This document shows, in pieces, positions 26,180 through 35,704 of a DNA stretch of 64,000 nucleotides. Under the pieces are notes generated by a model. It did no database searches, was not told where the DNA came from, and was given only the letters and a program-made list of their open reading frames with translations. Source of the DNA: Kiloniella laminariae. GTDB lineage: Bacteria; Pseudomonadota; Alphaproteobacteria; Kiloniellales; Kiloniellaceae. The stretch covers positions 248,001-312,000 of the forward strand of contig NZ_JAPWGY010000001.1 of the NCBI RefSeq assembly GCF_027214005.1, written 5' to 3'. The translations under genes were made by a program, and so were the position numbers. How positions within the stretch are numbered: position 1 is the first letter of the stretch; every line of letters starts with the position of its first letter.

Positions 26180-29100
26180 ATGATGATCATTGATAAAGAA
26201 ATGGCCAATGCAACCCCTCTGCTGGCAGCGCTTCGTAGCGCCTATCGTATGGATGAGAGCAAGGCGGTAAAAGACCTGATTGGGTCACTGGATCTGTCGA
26301 GTGACGCCTTGGACCGGATTTCCGCGCGCGCCAGGGATCTGGTCAAGGAAGTACGCAAGTCCCGGGTTGGCCAGGGCGGTATTGATGCTTTTATGCATGA
26401 ATTCGAGCTTTCCTCTAAAGAAGGGGTGGTTTTGATGTGTCTGGCCGAAGCGCTTTTGCGTGTGCCCGATAGTGAGACCATCGACAAACTTATCCGCGAT
26501 AAACTGACGTCTGCTGATTGGGAAGCCCATCTCGGTCACAGTGATTCCCTCTTTGTGAACGCCTCGACCTGGGCGCTGATGCTGACCGGTCGTGTTGTGA
26601 ATTTTAAAAAGGAAGAAAGTCGGGATTTTTCCGGTTTGCTGCACAAGATGGTGCAAAAGAGTGGCGAGCCGGTCATTCGCAAGGCCGTGCGTCAGGCGAT
26701 GAAAATTCTGGGCAAGCAATTTGTTATGGGCCGTACCATCAAGGAGGCCCTGGAGCGCGCGGTAGAGGAAGAGAAAAAAGGGTATCGCTATTCCTACGAC
26801 ATGCTGGGCGAGGGTGCCCGGACCATGCCGGACGCCGATCGTTATTTTGAAGCTTACCGGGGTGCTATCGAGAAAATCGGATCCGCTGCCAAGGGGCGCG
26901 GGGTGATCGACTCCCCCGGTATTTCGATCAAGCTTTCCGCAATTCATCCCCGGTATCAGTTCAGTCACTTTGATCGGGTGATGGGTGAGGTTGTGCCGCG
27001 CTTGAAAGCTCTGGCGCTGGAGGCAAAGAAGTATGACATCGGCCTGACCATTGATGCAGAAGAAGCCGACCGTCTGGAAATTTCCCTCGCTGTCCTCGAA
27101 GCAGTGTCAGCCGATCCGGATCTCAAAGGCTGGAACGGTCTGGGGCTGGCGGTTCAGGCCTATCAGAAGCGCGCACCCTTTGTCATCGACTGGCTGGCTG
27201 ATATGGCGCATCGCCATGGACGCCGCTTGATGGTGCGTCTGGTCAAGGGAGCTTACTGGGATACCGAAATCAAGGTTGCCCAGGAACAGGGACAGGACGG
27301 ATATCCGGTCTATACCCGTAAGATTTCCACCGATGTGTCCTATCTGTCTTGCGCCCGCAAGATGTTAAATGATCCCGAGGCTTTCTACCCCCAGTTCGCC
27401 AGTCATAATGCCCATACCGTTGCTTCCATTCTCGAGATGGCAAAAGCAGGGCAGGATTTTGAATTCCAGCGTCTGCACGGCATGGGTGAAGCGCTTTATG
27501 AACAGGTTGTTGGCAAGGAAGGCAAGGGCTATCCCGTGCGCATTTATGCACCGGTCGGCAGTCATGAAGATCTTCTGGCCTATCTGGTGCGCCGCTTGTT
27601 GGAAAACGGGGCAAACTCTTCCTTTGTAAACCGTATCCAGGACGAAAAGCTGCCGATTGACGAGATCATTGCCGACCCGATCCAGAAGGCACGTGCTCTG
27701 TTCAATATTCCACATCCACAGATTCCCCTGCCGCTCAATCTCTATGGCACAGAGCGTCAGAATTCCCGCGGACTTGACCTGTCAGATGCGCCAAAGCTGG
27801 TTGACCTCGGGTCGAAAATGAAAGCTTTTGCCGTTACAGGCTGGAGCGGTGGACCGATCATTGGTGGGCTGGAGGTTCCCGGCGACAAACAGACGGTGAC
27901 ATCTCCTTCGGATCGCGGCATCAAGGTTGGTGAAATGGCCTGGGCCTCAAGGGATCAGGCAGAGCAAGCCGTTGCCAGAGCAGATCGCGCCTGGTGGGGC
28001 TGGAACAAGACACCGGCTGCCAAGCGTGCGGAATGTCTTGAGCGTATGGCGGATCTGATGGAGGAAAACACACCTGAGTTGATGGTGCTCTGTATGTGTG
28101 AAGCAGGTAAAACCACGGCAGATGCGATTGCCGAGGTCCGTGAAGCTGTTGATTTCTGCCGCTATTATGCCGTGCGCTGTCGCCGTGATTTCGGGGATGC
28201 AATGGTGATGCCTGGACCGACCGGAGAGCGCAACGAACTGTCTTTGCAGGGCCGGGGTGTCTTCCTCTGCATCAGTCCATGGAACTTCCCGCTGGCGATT
28301 TTCCTGGGACAGGTCAGTGCGGCACTGGCTGCCGGGAACGCTGTTATTGCCAAACCGGCTGAACAGACAGGTCTGGTCGCTGCTGCGGCAATCAAACTGT
28401 TCCACCGCGCTGGGGTGCCGGGGGATGTGCTACATCTTTTACCGGGTGATGGTCCAACTGTTGCAGGCCCTCTGTTGTCGGATGAGCGGATCAAGGGTGT
28501 TGCCTTTACCGGGTCAACCGAAACCGCCAAGCTGATCCAGCGGGCTCTGGCTGCGCGGGATGGGGAGATCGTTCCGCTGATTGCTGAAACCGGCGGGCAG
28601 AATGCAATGATTGTCGATTCAACCGCCCTGCCAGAGCAGGTGGTCCGGGATGTGCTGGCCTCTTCGTTCCAGAGTGCGGGACAGCGCTGTTCTGCGCTTC
28701 GGGTTCTTTTCCTGCAAGCTGATGTGGCAGACAAGGTTCTGACCATGCTGGGCGGGGCCATGGATGAGTTGACGATCGGGGATTCAGCGGATCTGGCAAC
28801 AGATGTTGGTCCTGTGATTGACGAAGACGCCCAGGCGATGCTGACGGCGCATATTGAACGCATGCGCAAAGAAGCGAAGGTTATTCGCGATCTGCCTTTA
28901 CCTGCCTCGACCGAAAAGGGGACATTCGTTGCGCCAGCAGCTTTTGAGATTGCCGGGTTGCATGTTCTGCAGAAAGAAGTCTTTGGCCCGGTGCTGCATG
29001 TTATCCGCTTCAAAGCTTCTGAGCTTGATAGCATTATCGACCAGATCAACAATTCCGGCTTTGGGCTGACGCTGGGTATCCACAGTCGTATTGACGAAAC

Positions 29101-29320
29101 CGTCAATTACATCTGTCAGCGGGTACGGGTGGGCAATGCCTATGTCAACCGCAACCAGATCGGGGCAATTGTCGGGGTGCAGCCCTTTGGCGGTACCGGC
29201 CTTTCCGGTACAGGCCCCAAGGCAGGAGGCCCTCGTTATCTGCACCGTTTTGCCACGGAATACGCTGTGAGTATCGATACGACAGCTGCGGGCGGCAATA
29301 CCTCGCTGATGACGCTCTGA
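26180..29320 (+). CDS. putA: Bifunctional proline dehydrogenase / delta-1-pyrroline-5-carboxylate dehydrogenase
   Basis: A protein of about 1046 residues that oxidises proline to glutamate. The FAD-dependent proline dehydrogenase occupies about 120-450 (SIKLSAIHPRYQFSHFD, DAEEADRLEISL, RLVKGAYWDTEIK), and the NAD-dependent aldehyde dehydrogenase about 540-1000 with catalytic C837 in GQRCSALRV and ISPWNFPLAIFLGQ near the substrate site. There is no N-terminal ribbon-helix-helix domain, so unlike E. coli PutA it does not self-repress; the divergent Lrp gene fits that. Start uncertain: ATG 26180 (GGGA upstream) or 26099. A terminator follows. Confidence 0.95.
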   Translation: MMIIDKEMANATPLLAALRSAYRMDESKAVKDLIGSLDLSSDALDRISARARDLVKEVRKSRVGQGGIDAFMHEFELSSKEGVVLMCLAEALLRVPDSETIDKLIRDKLTSADWEAHLGHSDSLFVNASTWALMLTGRVVNFKKEESRDFSGLLHKMVQKSGEPVIRKAVRQAMKILGKQFVMGRTIKEALERAVEEEKKGYRYSYDMLGEGARTMPDADRYFEAYRGAIEKIGSAAKGRGVIDSPGISIKLSAIHPRYQFSHFDRVMGEVVPRLKALALEAKKYDIGLTIDAEEADRLEISLAVLEAVSADPDLKGWNGLGLAVQAYQKRAPFVIDWLADMAHRHGRRLMVRLVKGAYWDTEIKVAQEQGQDGYPVYTRKISTDVSYLSCARKMLNDPEAFYPQFASHNAHTVASILEMAKAGQDFEFQRLHGMGEALYEQVVGKEGKGYPVRIYAPVGSHEDLLAYLVRRLLENGANSSFVNRIQDEKLPIDEIIADPIQKARALFNIPHPQIPLPLNLYGTERQNSRGLDLSDAPKLVDLGSKMKAFAVTGWSGGPIIGGLEVPGDKQTVTSPSDRGIKVGEMAWASRDQAEQAVARADRAWWGWNKTPAAKRAECLERMADLMEENTPELMVLCMCEAGKTTADAIAEVREAVDFCRYYAVRCRRDFGDAMVMPGPTGERNELSLQGRGVFLCISPWNFPLAIFLGQVSAALAAGNAVIAKPAEQTGLVAAAAIKLFHRAGVPGDVLHLLPGDGPTVAGPLLSDERIKGVAFTGSTETAKLIQRALAARDGEIVPLIAETGGQNAMIVDSTALPEQVVRDVLASSFQSAGQRCSALRVLFLQADVADKVLTMLGGAMDELTIGDSADLATDVGPVIDEDAQAMLTAHIERMRKEAKVIRDLPLPASTEKGTFVAPAAFEIAGLHVLQKEVFGPVLHVIRFKASELDSIIDQINNSGFGLTLGIHSRIDETVNYICQRVRVGNAYVNRNQIGAIVGVQPFGGTGLSGTGPKAGGPRYLHRFATEYAVSIDTTAAGGNTSLMTL

Positions 29321-29342
29321 TTTCTTCAGCTCCACTGCCAGG

Positions 29343-29376
29343 AACCCGGCTATTCGTAAGGATAGTCGGGTTTTTT
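29343..29376 (+). terminator. Terminator of putA
   Basis: AACCCGGCTAT (29343-29353) pairs with ATAGTCGGGTT (29362-29372), with one G-T pair and an 8-base loop, followed by a T run. It lies 22 bases after the stop. Confidence 0.85.
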
Positions 29377-29447
29377 GTTGTGTAATCAAGGATATGACTT
29401 ATCGTGTGCCGAGATCCTATCGGGAAGATTCAGCAAGGAAGTACAGG

Positions 29448-29981
29448 GTGAACAGAGAAGATAACAGAGAGTTCGTTCTGGAGGCCTTGCGTGCGAATGA
29501 AACCTTATGCTGGTTTGATCAGCCGAAACCGGGACCTTTGTGGAAACATGAACGGGCAACGATACTGTCCAGAAGTCTGATTTTGATCTGGGCTGTTCTG
29601 CTGTTTTTTTGCGGGCTGATGAGCCTTGGCGGCGTTGTGACCATACCCTTGCTCATCCTGCTCCTTGTTGCATCCGGTGCCCTGATCCTGCGCCTGATCT
29701 GGATCTGTTATCTGACGCGACGCCTGACCTATGTCCTTACGTCAAAGCGGTTGCTGGTGCTGTTGGAAGCGGGCAGGCCGATCGAGTACAAAAGTTATTC
29801 TCTCAGCCGGATTTTCGCCATTGATCGCAGGGAAAATCCTGATGGCTCTGGTAATGTTCTCGTGCGGGTGAGAGGCAGGAGAGCGAACCAGCCTGACGAA
29901 ACAGAAGGTTTTTATGGCATAGAAGAGGCCGAAGAATTTGAACGAGAACTCTTCGGCCTTTGTTCCGAACTCAAAAGCTGA
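29448..29981 (+). CDS. Small membrane protein with a PH-like domain
   Basis: A 177-residue protein with two membrane helices (about 35-80: SLILIWAVLLFFCGLMSLGG and VVTIPLLILLLVASGALILR) followed by a soluble segment, about 85-165, of the bacterial PH type (TYVLTSKRLLVLLEAGRP, IEYKSYSLSRIFAIDRRENPDGSGNVLV). It has a WFDQPKPGPLW-type start seen in YdbT/YdbS-like PH proteins. GTG 29448 has AAGGAA seven bases upstream; ATG 29394 (195 residues) has AAGGAT too close but cannot be excluded. Role unknown. A 10-bp hairpin with T tail lies inside the 3' end (29926-29959). Confidence 0.65.
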   Translation: MNREDNREFVLEALRANETLCWFDQPKPGPLWKHERATILSRSLILIWAVLLFFCGLMSLGGVVTIPLLILLLVASGALILRLIWICYLTRRLTYVLTSKRLLVLLEAGRPIEYKSYSLSRIFAIDRRENPDGSGNVLVRVRGRRANQPDETEGFYGIEEAEEFERELFGLCSELKS

Positions 29982-30016
29982 GGGGCGGAATTTCCAGTGA
30001 GGATTCTGGAATTCTC

Positions 30017-30676
30017 CTATTGTTTTTCCGTGAATTTTCCTCCCTTGAAGCAGCGGACAGGATTTCCCCGTTCAAGCTGGTGGTGCTTGAGATTTTCAGT
30101 CTTGCGTGCTCCAGCCTGAAACAGGGAATGTTGAACGGCTAACTGTTCGGATAATCGTTGTAACGCAACCTGTTTGTTCCGGTGTTGCGATCTTTGGTCC
30201 CGGGCAACGGCAGACAATCCAGAGGGGGTATGGGTTACACGAACGGCGCTGTCTGTGGTGTTTTGATGCTGCCCTCCAGGACCACCGGCCCTAAATGTTT
30301 CAAACCTGACGTCGTTCTGGTCGATTTCATTTGGCCAATCAGGTTCATGATCAATCTTGAAAACACCAACATACCAGTTCTGCCGTCGATGCCCTGGCCT
30401 GAGAGGGCTTTGGGCGATCCACTGGATCGTCCCCAACCACCTGTCAGCAAGAGATTTGGCCTCTTCCCCGTAAAGGAGGACGACGGAAGAAGCAGGCAGC
30501 TTTTCTTTGTCCACGGACTGTCCGGAAACGTTATCGGAAACAATCTCGTAATTGAGGCCGCGTTCATCGGCTTCACCGGAAATTTTCTTCAGCACGTGAC
30601 GAACTGCCAACTTGCATTCATTTGGGCCATTGCCACTGCTCACCAGCAGCCGGATTGAAGTGGAAGAATTATTCAT
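30017..30676 (-). CDS. prfH: Peptide chain release factor H (PrfH)
   Basis: A 219-residue class-I-like release factor lacking the codon-recognition domain. The catalytic GGQ loop is [25 protein letters not shown] (GGQ at 134-136), followed by the basic domain 3 tail. PrfH is related to RF2/ArfB-type factors and, in the literature on RtcB2-PrfH, releases the nascent chain from ribosomes stalled by cleavage of 16S rRNA at the decoding centre, after which RtcB reseals the RNA. ATG 30676 has AGGAG upstream and overlaps the rtcB stop by 8 bases, so both are made from one mRNA. This is the second gene of the pair. Confidence 0.92.
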   Translation of the reverse strand: MNNSSTSIRLLVSSGNGPNECKLAVRHVLKKISGEADERGLNYEIVSDNVSGQSVDKEKLPASSVVLLYGEEAKSLADRWLGTIQWIAQSPLRPGHRRQNWYVGVFKIDHEPDWPNEIDQNDVRFETFRAGGPGGQHQNTTDSAVRVTHTPSGLSAVARDQRSQHRNKQVALQRLSEQLAVQHSLFQAGARKTENLKHHQLERGNPVRCFKGGKFTEKQ

Positions 30677-31847
30677 AAGTGTTTCTCCTGCTTGTAGGCC
30701 GCTTACTTTCTTGTTTTGCTTTTTTGAAGGTAACCAATGGTTGGAAGGCAGCAACTGTAGTTGCGAGTTTCTGCCCGGTCAGTTCTCTTAAAACCTGTGC
30801 AGAATTTTTATAGGCTTCTGGAGCCTCTTCTATGAGAAGGTGCCTATCTTCACATACAATATGCCCGCCGAAGGAGGTTCTGCTTAACCTGGCCAGGTCA
30901 GATTTTTTGTTGTTCAGGCGTCCATGCATCGAACTCCGATCATATTTCCGACCGGCACCATGTGAAAGAGAAAGCAGAGATTCCTCATCGTTGTTGGTTG
31001 GTTTAACCAGATAACTGAGAGAGTCTCTTGAACCAGCAAGTGGTACAAAAGGCATGTCAGCCTTGGCTGCACCTTTTCGGTGGAGGATCGCGCCCTTCAC
31101 GCGTTCGACCAGGTTATGAGGTGAATCAGTAAGGAGTTTTGCCTCGCTTCGTAGGGCTTTGGCTGCGCGCTGGGCAATGATTTGACGATTCAGGCTGGCC
31201 CAGGCGACGGCCTGATCGTGACGGTTCAGATAGTTGATGGCCTGAGGGTGGTCGAGATCCAGATCAGCAGAACCATGAGAGCAGATCTCTTCAAAGACCT
31301 CGGTACCGAAACTCCGGGAGCCTGAATGAACGAGCAGATAGCTGGCATCTTTGATGAGCCCGGCTTGTTCTGCGAGTTCCTGATCATGGATCTTGTCGAT
31401 GACCTGTAATTCGCAAAAATGGTTGCCTCCGCCAATGGTGCCGAGGCTGGAGGGCGTGGCGTCTAGCGGTAGGCCTCTTTCTTCCATGAGAGCAAAAGGA
31501 TCTCCATCCCAGGTTCCTTCTAGAAGTCTGAGGCGTTTGGCGGCTTTTTCAGGACGTATTTTCCTTGCCGGGAGGTCCAAGATGAAAAGAGACATGCCGC
31601 AGCCGATGTCGTTACCAACCAGTTGAGGATGCAGCCGGTTTGCGAGAATTGCGATGCCGACCGGACCATATTTCCCTGGGTGTAAATCAGGAAAAACGGC
31701 GATTTTTTGAATGTCATGCATCTGCGCGACGTGTTGGAGTTGCTCCTCAGCCTTGCCTTCAATCCAGGTGGCTGAGGAATAGAATTTTCGAACGAAAGCA
31801 CCCTGCGGTTTTTGTTGCAGGGGGGCGTTCACTTTTGAAGTGCCCAT
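30669..31847 (-). CDS. rtcB: RNA-splicing ligase RtcB (RtcB2-like)
   Basis: A 392-residue GTP- and manganese-dependent RNA ligase joining 2',3'-cyclic phosphate (or 3'-phosphate) ends to 5'-OH. Metal and GMP residues are visible: D80 and C83 in [13 protein letters not shown]143 in [12 protein letters not shown]174 in VHSGSRSFG and H296 in SLSHGAGR, the guanylylated histidine. It is nearer the short RtcB group found with PrfH than to canonical E. coli RtcB (about 408 residues with the RtcR operon), and its partner here is PrfH. ATG 31847 is chosen at the start of MGTSK; a longer frame to 31889 lacks support. No sigma54-type RtcR gene is nearby. Confidence 0.93.
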   Translation of the reverse strand: MGTSKVNAPLQQKPQGAFVRKFYSSATWIEGKAEEQLQHVAQMHDIQKIAVFPDLHPGKYGPVGIAILANRLHPQLVGNDIGCGMSLFILDLPARKIRPEKAAKRLRLLEGTWDGDPFALMEERGLPLDATPSSLGTIGGGNHFCELQVIDKIHDQELAEQAGLIKDASYLLVHSGSRSFGTEVFEEICSHGSADLDLDHPQAINYLNRHDQAVAWASLNRQIIAQRAAKALRSEAKLLTDSPHNLVERVKGAILHRKGAAKADMPFVPLAGSRDSLSYLVKPTNNDEESLLSLSHGAGRKYDRSSMHGRLNNKKSDLARLSRTSFGGHIVCEDRHLLIEEAPEAYKNSAQVLRELTGQKLATTVAAFQPLVTFKKAKQESKRPTSRRNTYE

Positions 31848-32187
31848 GTAGGTGGCCTTTAAAAACAGGAACTCACGCCCGAAAGCCAAGGCTCACGGGA
31901 GTTGTCTCTGAAGAAACCGAAATCTCAGTTTAGTTCAGGGATATTGCCTTAAGGGGCAAGTGGCGAAGGTCGCGCATTTTTTTTGCTCCTGTTTTTATAA
32001 GGGGTAAAAGGCTTGAGCCTTTGTGACCGTTGTCCTGCCGACTATGTCGAGCTGGAGAATTTATGAGCTAACAAATGGCTCAACTCTGGTTATTGATCAA
32101 GCAAAACTGTAGATCTGTTGCAAAAATACACATCCGTGTGACTTTTTAGCATCACACGGATGATTTCACTGGCGGGTCAAGATGGGG
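31848..32187. other. Intergenic region upstream of rtcB
   Basis: A 340-base gap with the rtcB leader on the left and the terminator of the isochorismatase-like gene on the right. A TTGCC-TTAAGG-GGCAA dyad lies near 31945-31960. I found no clear sigma54 (TGGCAC-N5-TTGCW) box in the expected orientation. Confidence 0.45.
32131..32162 (-). terminator. Terminator of the isochorismatase-like gene
   Basis: CATCCGTGTGA (32131-32141) pairs perfectly with TCACACGGATG (32152-32162) around a 10-base loop. On the minus strand it is followed by TGTATTTTTG. It is 25 bases past the stop at 32188. Confidence 0.75.
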
Positions 32188-32757
32188 TTACTCCAGATGA
32201 CGCAGTGCCTCTTCACTTGATAAAATTTCGGCGTAGGCAAAGCCTAGGGCGGACATGAAGGCTGCATGGACCAGTTCTGCTGGAACTGTTGTCCCTTTGA
32301 ACTCGAGATCGCGAGTGGCACAGCTGTCTTCGGCAACAACACATTCAAAACCATAATCTGATGCGGCGCGGGTCAAGGCATCAATACACATGTGGCTCAT
32401 GGAGCCCGCGATGATCAGTTTTGTTACCCTTTGTGCTCTCAACAAATCGAGCAATTCTGTATTCTTGAAACCGTTGATTTCGGACTTGACGATAACGGGT
32501 TCATTTTCCTGGGGGCTAACAGAATTGTGGATCTCGGCACCGCTGGTTCCCTGAGCGAAAAAGGGTGCATCAGCTTTGCCGGAAAGGTGCTGGATGTGGA
32601 TAACAGGAAGACCATTCTTGCGACAATGTGCCAACAGGCCCTGTGCTTTTTGGGCGGCCTGTTCCTGGTTTTGCAGTGGCCAGTTGCCTTTCTCGAAATA
32701 ATCGTTCTGGAGATCGACGAGGATTAGTGCTGTCCGGGAGGTATTCTGTGTCGGCAT
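32188..32757 (-). CDS. Isochorismatase-family cysteine hydrolase
   Basis: A 189-residue cytoplasmic hydrolase with the family triad D15 (LVDLQNDYF), K91 (VKSEINGFKNT) and C124 (SHMCIDA). The family hydrolyses amides or similar substrates, including nicotinamide, N-carbamoylsarcosine and ureidoacrylate; the substrate is not clear. It is divergent from a GlxA-type regulator whose start codon region lies just across (32757 versus 32882), a pairing often seen where the regulator controls the hydrolase. Confidence 0.9.
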   Translation of the reverse strand: MPTQNTSRTALILVDLQNDYFEKGNWPLQNQEQAAQKAQGLLAHCRKNGLPVIHIQHLSGKADAPFFAQGTSGAEIHNSVSPQENEPVIVKSEINGFKNTELLDLLRAQRVTKLIIAGSMSHMCIDALTRAASDYGFECVVAEDSCATRDLEFKGTTVPAELVHAAFMSALGFAYAEILSSEEALRHLE

Positions 32758-32881
32758 GATTTATTCCTTCATACAGTTTGGTGATGTTTCGCGATATCTG
32801 GTTGTTCTGGTCCCAGTTAAGCTTTTTATGTGGTATGAGGGGATAGGCGTATATGACAAATTAAAGGTGAAATCCGACAAT

Positions 32882-33877
32882 ATGAAGAACATGGTCAACA
32901 TAGCTGTTCTGTCCTATCCCGGAGCAATGAAATCCGCGCATTATGGTTTGTTTGAGTTTTTCGAGGTGGCGAACACCCTCGCGAATGAACATCCGGGTTC
33001 TAACTGGCCTTTCTTTCGTTGCAGCACGAGAAGTGCGCTCCCGGACGTGCCTGGAATGAGCCCGGAACTAGGCACAGAGTACAAAATGACAGCAGATAGC
33101 GGCGCCGAAGGTGCGGACGATAACATTTTTGATATTGTTGTCCTGCCGCCGCGCACGGCAGAAATAGACTGGGCTATGAGAGCCGGAAATTGCAGGCGCT
33201 GGCTTAAGTTTCAACACCAGAAAGGAGCTGTTATGGCATCTGCCTGCGCCGGAGCTTTTCTGCTGGCCGATGCCGGGCTGCTTGACGGGCGACGGGTAAC
33301 AACTCATTGGGGGCTGGCTGAGGAGTTTCGAAAGCGTTATCCCAAAGCCTTTCTCTGCGAGCAGGAACTGTTGCTGGATGAAGGGGATATCATTACTGCG
33401 GGGGGGATGATGGCCTGGATGGATCTGGCCTTGCGATTGGTTGAAAAATTCGCCAGCCCCTTTCTCTCGCTTTTGTTGGGAAAGTATTTTCTGGTTGATA
33501 CGGGGCAAAGAGATCAGCGATGTTATCAAAGCTTTTCGCCAAAGCTAACCCATGGCGATATGGAGATCCTGAGCTTGCAACACTGGTTGCATAAGAACTG
33601 GGAGGAGGGGGTTGATCTTGGTAAAATGACCGATGAGGTTCATATGAGCGAACGTACGTTGCAGCGTCGTTTTACCCAGGCAACGGGCTTTTCTCCCTCT
33701 AGCTATGTGATGAAACTGAGATTGCAAAAGGCACGCGAGTATCTGGAAACCAGCAGAGCAAGCATTGACGAAATTGTCTGGAAAATTGGCTATGAAGACC
33801 AGAGCTCTTTTCGAAAGCTGTTCAGACGTGAAACGGGTTTGACGCCAAGTGAATATCGCAAACGCTTTTCAAGATAG
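32882..33877 (+). CDS. GlxA-family AraC-type regulator with DJ-1/PfpI-like domain
   Basis: A 331-residue regulator. The N-terminal half (about 5-190) is a DJ-1/PfpI-like fold with the conserved cysteine in SACAGAFLLADAGLLDGRRVTTHW. The C-terminal AraC HTH pair spans about 225-330 (DEVHMSERTLQRRFTQATGFSPSSYV, then DEIVWKIGYEDQSSFRKLFRRETGLTPSEYR). ATG 32882 is preferred, with AGGTGAAA ten bases upstream; the frame is open back to 32756, where it would overlap the divergent gene's start. It probably regulates the divergent isochorismatase-like gene. Confidence 0.88.
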   Translation: MKNMVNIAVLSYPGAMKSAHYGLFEFFEVANTLANEHPGSNWPFFRCSTRSALPDVPGMSPELGTEYKMTADSGAEGADDNIFDIVVLPPRTAEIDWAMRAGNCRRWLKFQHQKGAVMASACAGAFLLADAGLLDGRRVTTHWGLAEEFRKRYPKAFLCEQELLLDEGDIITAGGMMAWMDLALRLVEKFASPFLSLLLGKYFLVDTGQRDQRCYQSFSPKLTHGDMEILSLQHWLHKNWEEGVDLGKMTDEVHMSERTLQRRFTQATGFSPSSYVMKLRLQKAREYLETSRASIDEIVWKIGYEDQSSFRKLFRRETGLTPSEYRKRFSR

Positions 33878-33978
33878 CGAACTCTGGGTGTAAATAAAGA
33901 GAATCCCGGGAATAGTCTTGCTATCACAGGGCAAGGTTTCTAAATTGGCGCTCAACTTTATTTCGGACGTTTTATACG

Positions 33979-34884
33979 ATGGCAACCAAAGATATCTGGT
34001 CTCGATTGACGATTTTGACTGTCACCCATAACGGGGGGCAGGTGGTTGGCAATATGCTGGAAACAGTCCCTGCCGAAGCTTCTTTGATTGTCGTGGATAA
34101 TGCCTCTACAGACGATACTCTTGATATTGTGCGTTCCTTGGCGCCAAAGGCAAAATTGATTTGCAATGAAGTCGGTCTTGGTTATGGCAACGGGATGAAT
34201 TGTGGTCTCAAGGTCGTAGAAACCGAGTTTGCCTTGTTGGTGAACCCCGATTCAGTTTTGACGGAAGAGGCAATCACGAAGCTTGTCGAAGCGGCAGACA
34301 GTTTTCCCGAAGGCGGTCTTTTTGGGCCTACAGTTCTCAATCCGGATGGTTCAATCGAGCTTTCACACGATGTAAATATGTTTGCCCGCTCTTCTCTGGG
34401 TAAAAGAGTGGGGGAAGTGTCTCCTGAAGGACCGATCAGCGCTGATTTTGTTTCTGGCGCGGTGGTGCTGTTGAGAATGGCTGCTGGCCGGGAAGTGGGT
34501 TTTTTCGATCCAGAAATTTTTCTTTATTATGAAGATGATGACATTTGTACGCGTCTTCGGCAGGCAGGTCATAGTGTTATTCTGGTGCCCTCAGCCGTAA
34601 TTACACATATCGGCGGTGGCTCGGTTCGACCCAACCGGGCTTACTATTGGGAAAAATTCTGGCACATTTCCTGGTCCCGGCTTTATTTCGAGAAAAAATA
34701 TCATGGAGCAAGTTCGGCCAGACGGTTAGGGTGGCGTTATGCTTTGCGTTATGCATTGAAAGCCCTTGGTTATACTTTGGTATGGAACCGAACCAAAGCC
34801 TGGAGAGATGCAGCCCGTTGTGCAGGTGCTCTTGGTTTTCTTTTTGGTAAACGGGCCTCTGTCGTGCCAATTGCAACGGCTTGA
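33979..34884 (+). CDS. Family 2 glycosyltransferase (rhamnosyltransferase-like)
   Basis: A 301-residue cytoplasmic or membrane-associated GT-A enzyme. The nucleotide-sugar site is seen in LTVTHNGGQVV, IVVDNASTDDT and the NPDS (DxD-like) motif in LLVNPDSV, and the acceptor site in FLYYEDDDICTRLRQAG. The layout resembles WbbL-type enzymes of O-antigen synthesis. It heads the sugar operon and is separated by 21 bases from rfbF. The nucleotide donor may be the CDP- or dTDP-sugar made by the operon, but the specificity is unknown. Confidence 0.9.
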   Translation: MATKDIWSRLTILTVTHNGGQVVGNMLETVPAEASLIVVDNASTDDTLDIVRSLAPKAKLICNEVGLGYGNGMNCGLKVVETEFALLVNPDSVLTEEAITKLVEAADSFPEGGLFGPTVLNPDGSIELSHDVNMFARSSLGKRVGEVSPEGPISADFVSGAVVLLRMAAGREVGFFDPEIFLYYEDDDICTRLRQAGHSVILVPSAVITHIGGGSVRPNRAYYWEKFWHISWSRLYFEKKYHGASSARRLGWRYALRYALKALGYTLVWNRTKAWRDAARCAGALGFLFGKRASVVPIATA

Positions 34885-34905
34885 TAACAAAGAAAGTAAG
34901 TGACA

Positions 34906-35676
34906 ATGAAAGCAGTGATCCTCGCAGGTGGACTGGGAAGCCGGATTTCAGAAGAAACAGATCTGAAGCCCAAGCCAATGGTCGAGATCGGTGGTATGCC
35001 TATTCTTTGGCACATTATGAAAATATACAGCAGCAACGGGATCAATGAATTTGTCATATGCCTTGGTTACAAGGGGTATGTGATCAAGGAATATTTTGCC
35101 AATTATTTCCTGCATAATGCAGATGTGACGATTGACCTGGCTAACAACCAGCTGGAATATCACGCGTCAAAGGCTGAATCCTGGAAGATTACCCTGGTTG
35201 ATACAGGCCCCATGACCCAGACCGGCGGGCGGGTTCGCCGTGTTGCGCCGTATCTGGACAAGGACGAACCTTTCTGCCTGACCTATGGTGATGGCGTCGG
35301 CAACATCAATGTGCGTGAGACGATTGCGTTGCACAAAAAATCTGGCCGCAAGGCAACAATGACTGTTGTAACTCCACCCGGCCGCTTTGGAGCAGCTATT
35401 ATCGAGGGGGACGGGGTTTCTGCCTTTACAGAAAAGCCACATGGTGAACAGGGACGGATCAATGCAGGGTATTTCGTCTGTGATCCCTCGGTTATCGACC
35501 TGATCGACGGGGACACTACCGTCTGGGAAAAAGAGCCGCTGCAGAAGCTGGCAGCCAGCGGTGAGTTGACCGCTTATGCCCATGATGGTTTCTGGCAGCC
35601 GATGGATACCTTGCGAGAGAAAAACGAGCTGGAAGCATTATGGGCGGGGGGAAAAGCTCCCTGGAAGATCTGGTGA
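34906..35676 (+). CDS. rfbF: Glucose-1-phosphate cytidylyltransferase
   Basis: A 256-residue nucleotidyltransferase forming CDP-glucose from CTP and glucose 1-phosphate. Signatures are ILAGGLGSRISEETDLKPKPM, TYGDGVGNINVRETI, AAIIEGDGVSAFTEKP and the C-terminal YAHDGFWQPMDTLREK that is near invariant in RfbF. ATG 34906 is preferred to GTG 34900. It sets the operon's carrier nucleotide as CDP. 28 bases separate it from rfbG. Confidence 0.96.
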   Translation: MKAVILAGGLGSRISEETDLKPKPMVEIGGMPILWHIMKIYSSNGINEFVICLGYKGYVIKEYFANYFLHNADVTIDLANNQLEYHASKAESWKITLVDTGPMTQTGGRVRRVAPYLDKDEPFCLTYGDGVGNINVRETIALHKKSGRKATMTVVTPPGRFGAAIIEGDGVSAFTEKPHGEQGRINAGYFVCDPSVIDLIDGDTTVWEKEPLQKLAASGELTAYAHDGFWQPMDTLREKNELEALWAGGKAPWKIW

Positions 35677-35704
35677 TTGTTATCTTGATAACAGAGAGAA
35701 TTTA

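Noticed and set aside
28165-29106. Open frame of 313 codons on the minus strand
   Set aside because: Antisense to the aldehyde dehydrogenase half of putA; serine-rich translation without domain signs.
29926-29959. 10-bp hairpin near the end of the PH-like gene
   Set aside because: It lies inside the coding sequence before the stop; a terminator there is possible but not needed, so it is not listed separately.
30932-31847. Canonical RtcA/RtcR operon
   Set aside because: Only rtcB with prfH is present; no RNA cyclase or sigma54 activator gene flanks it.
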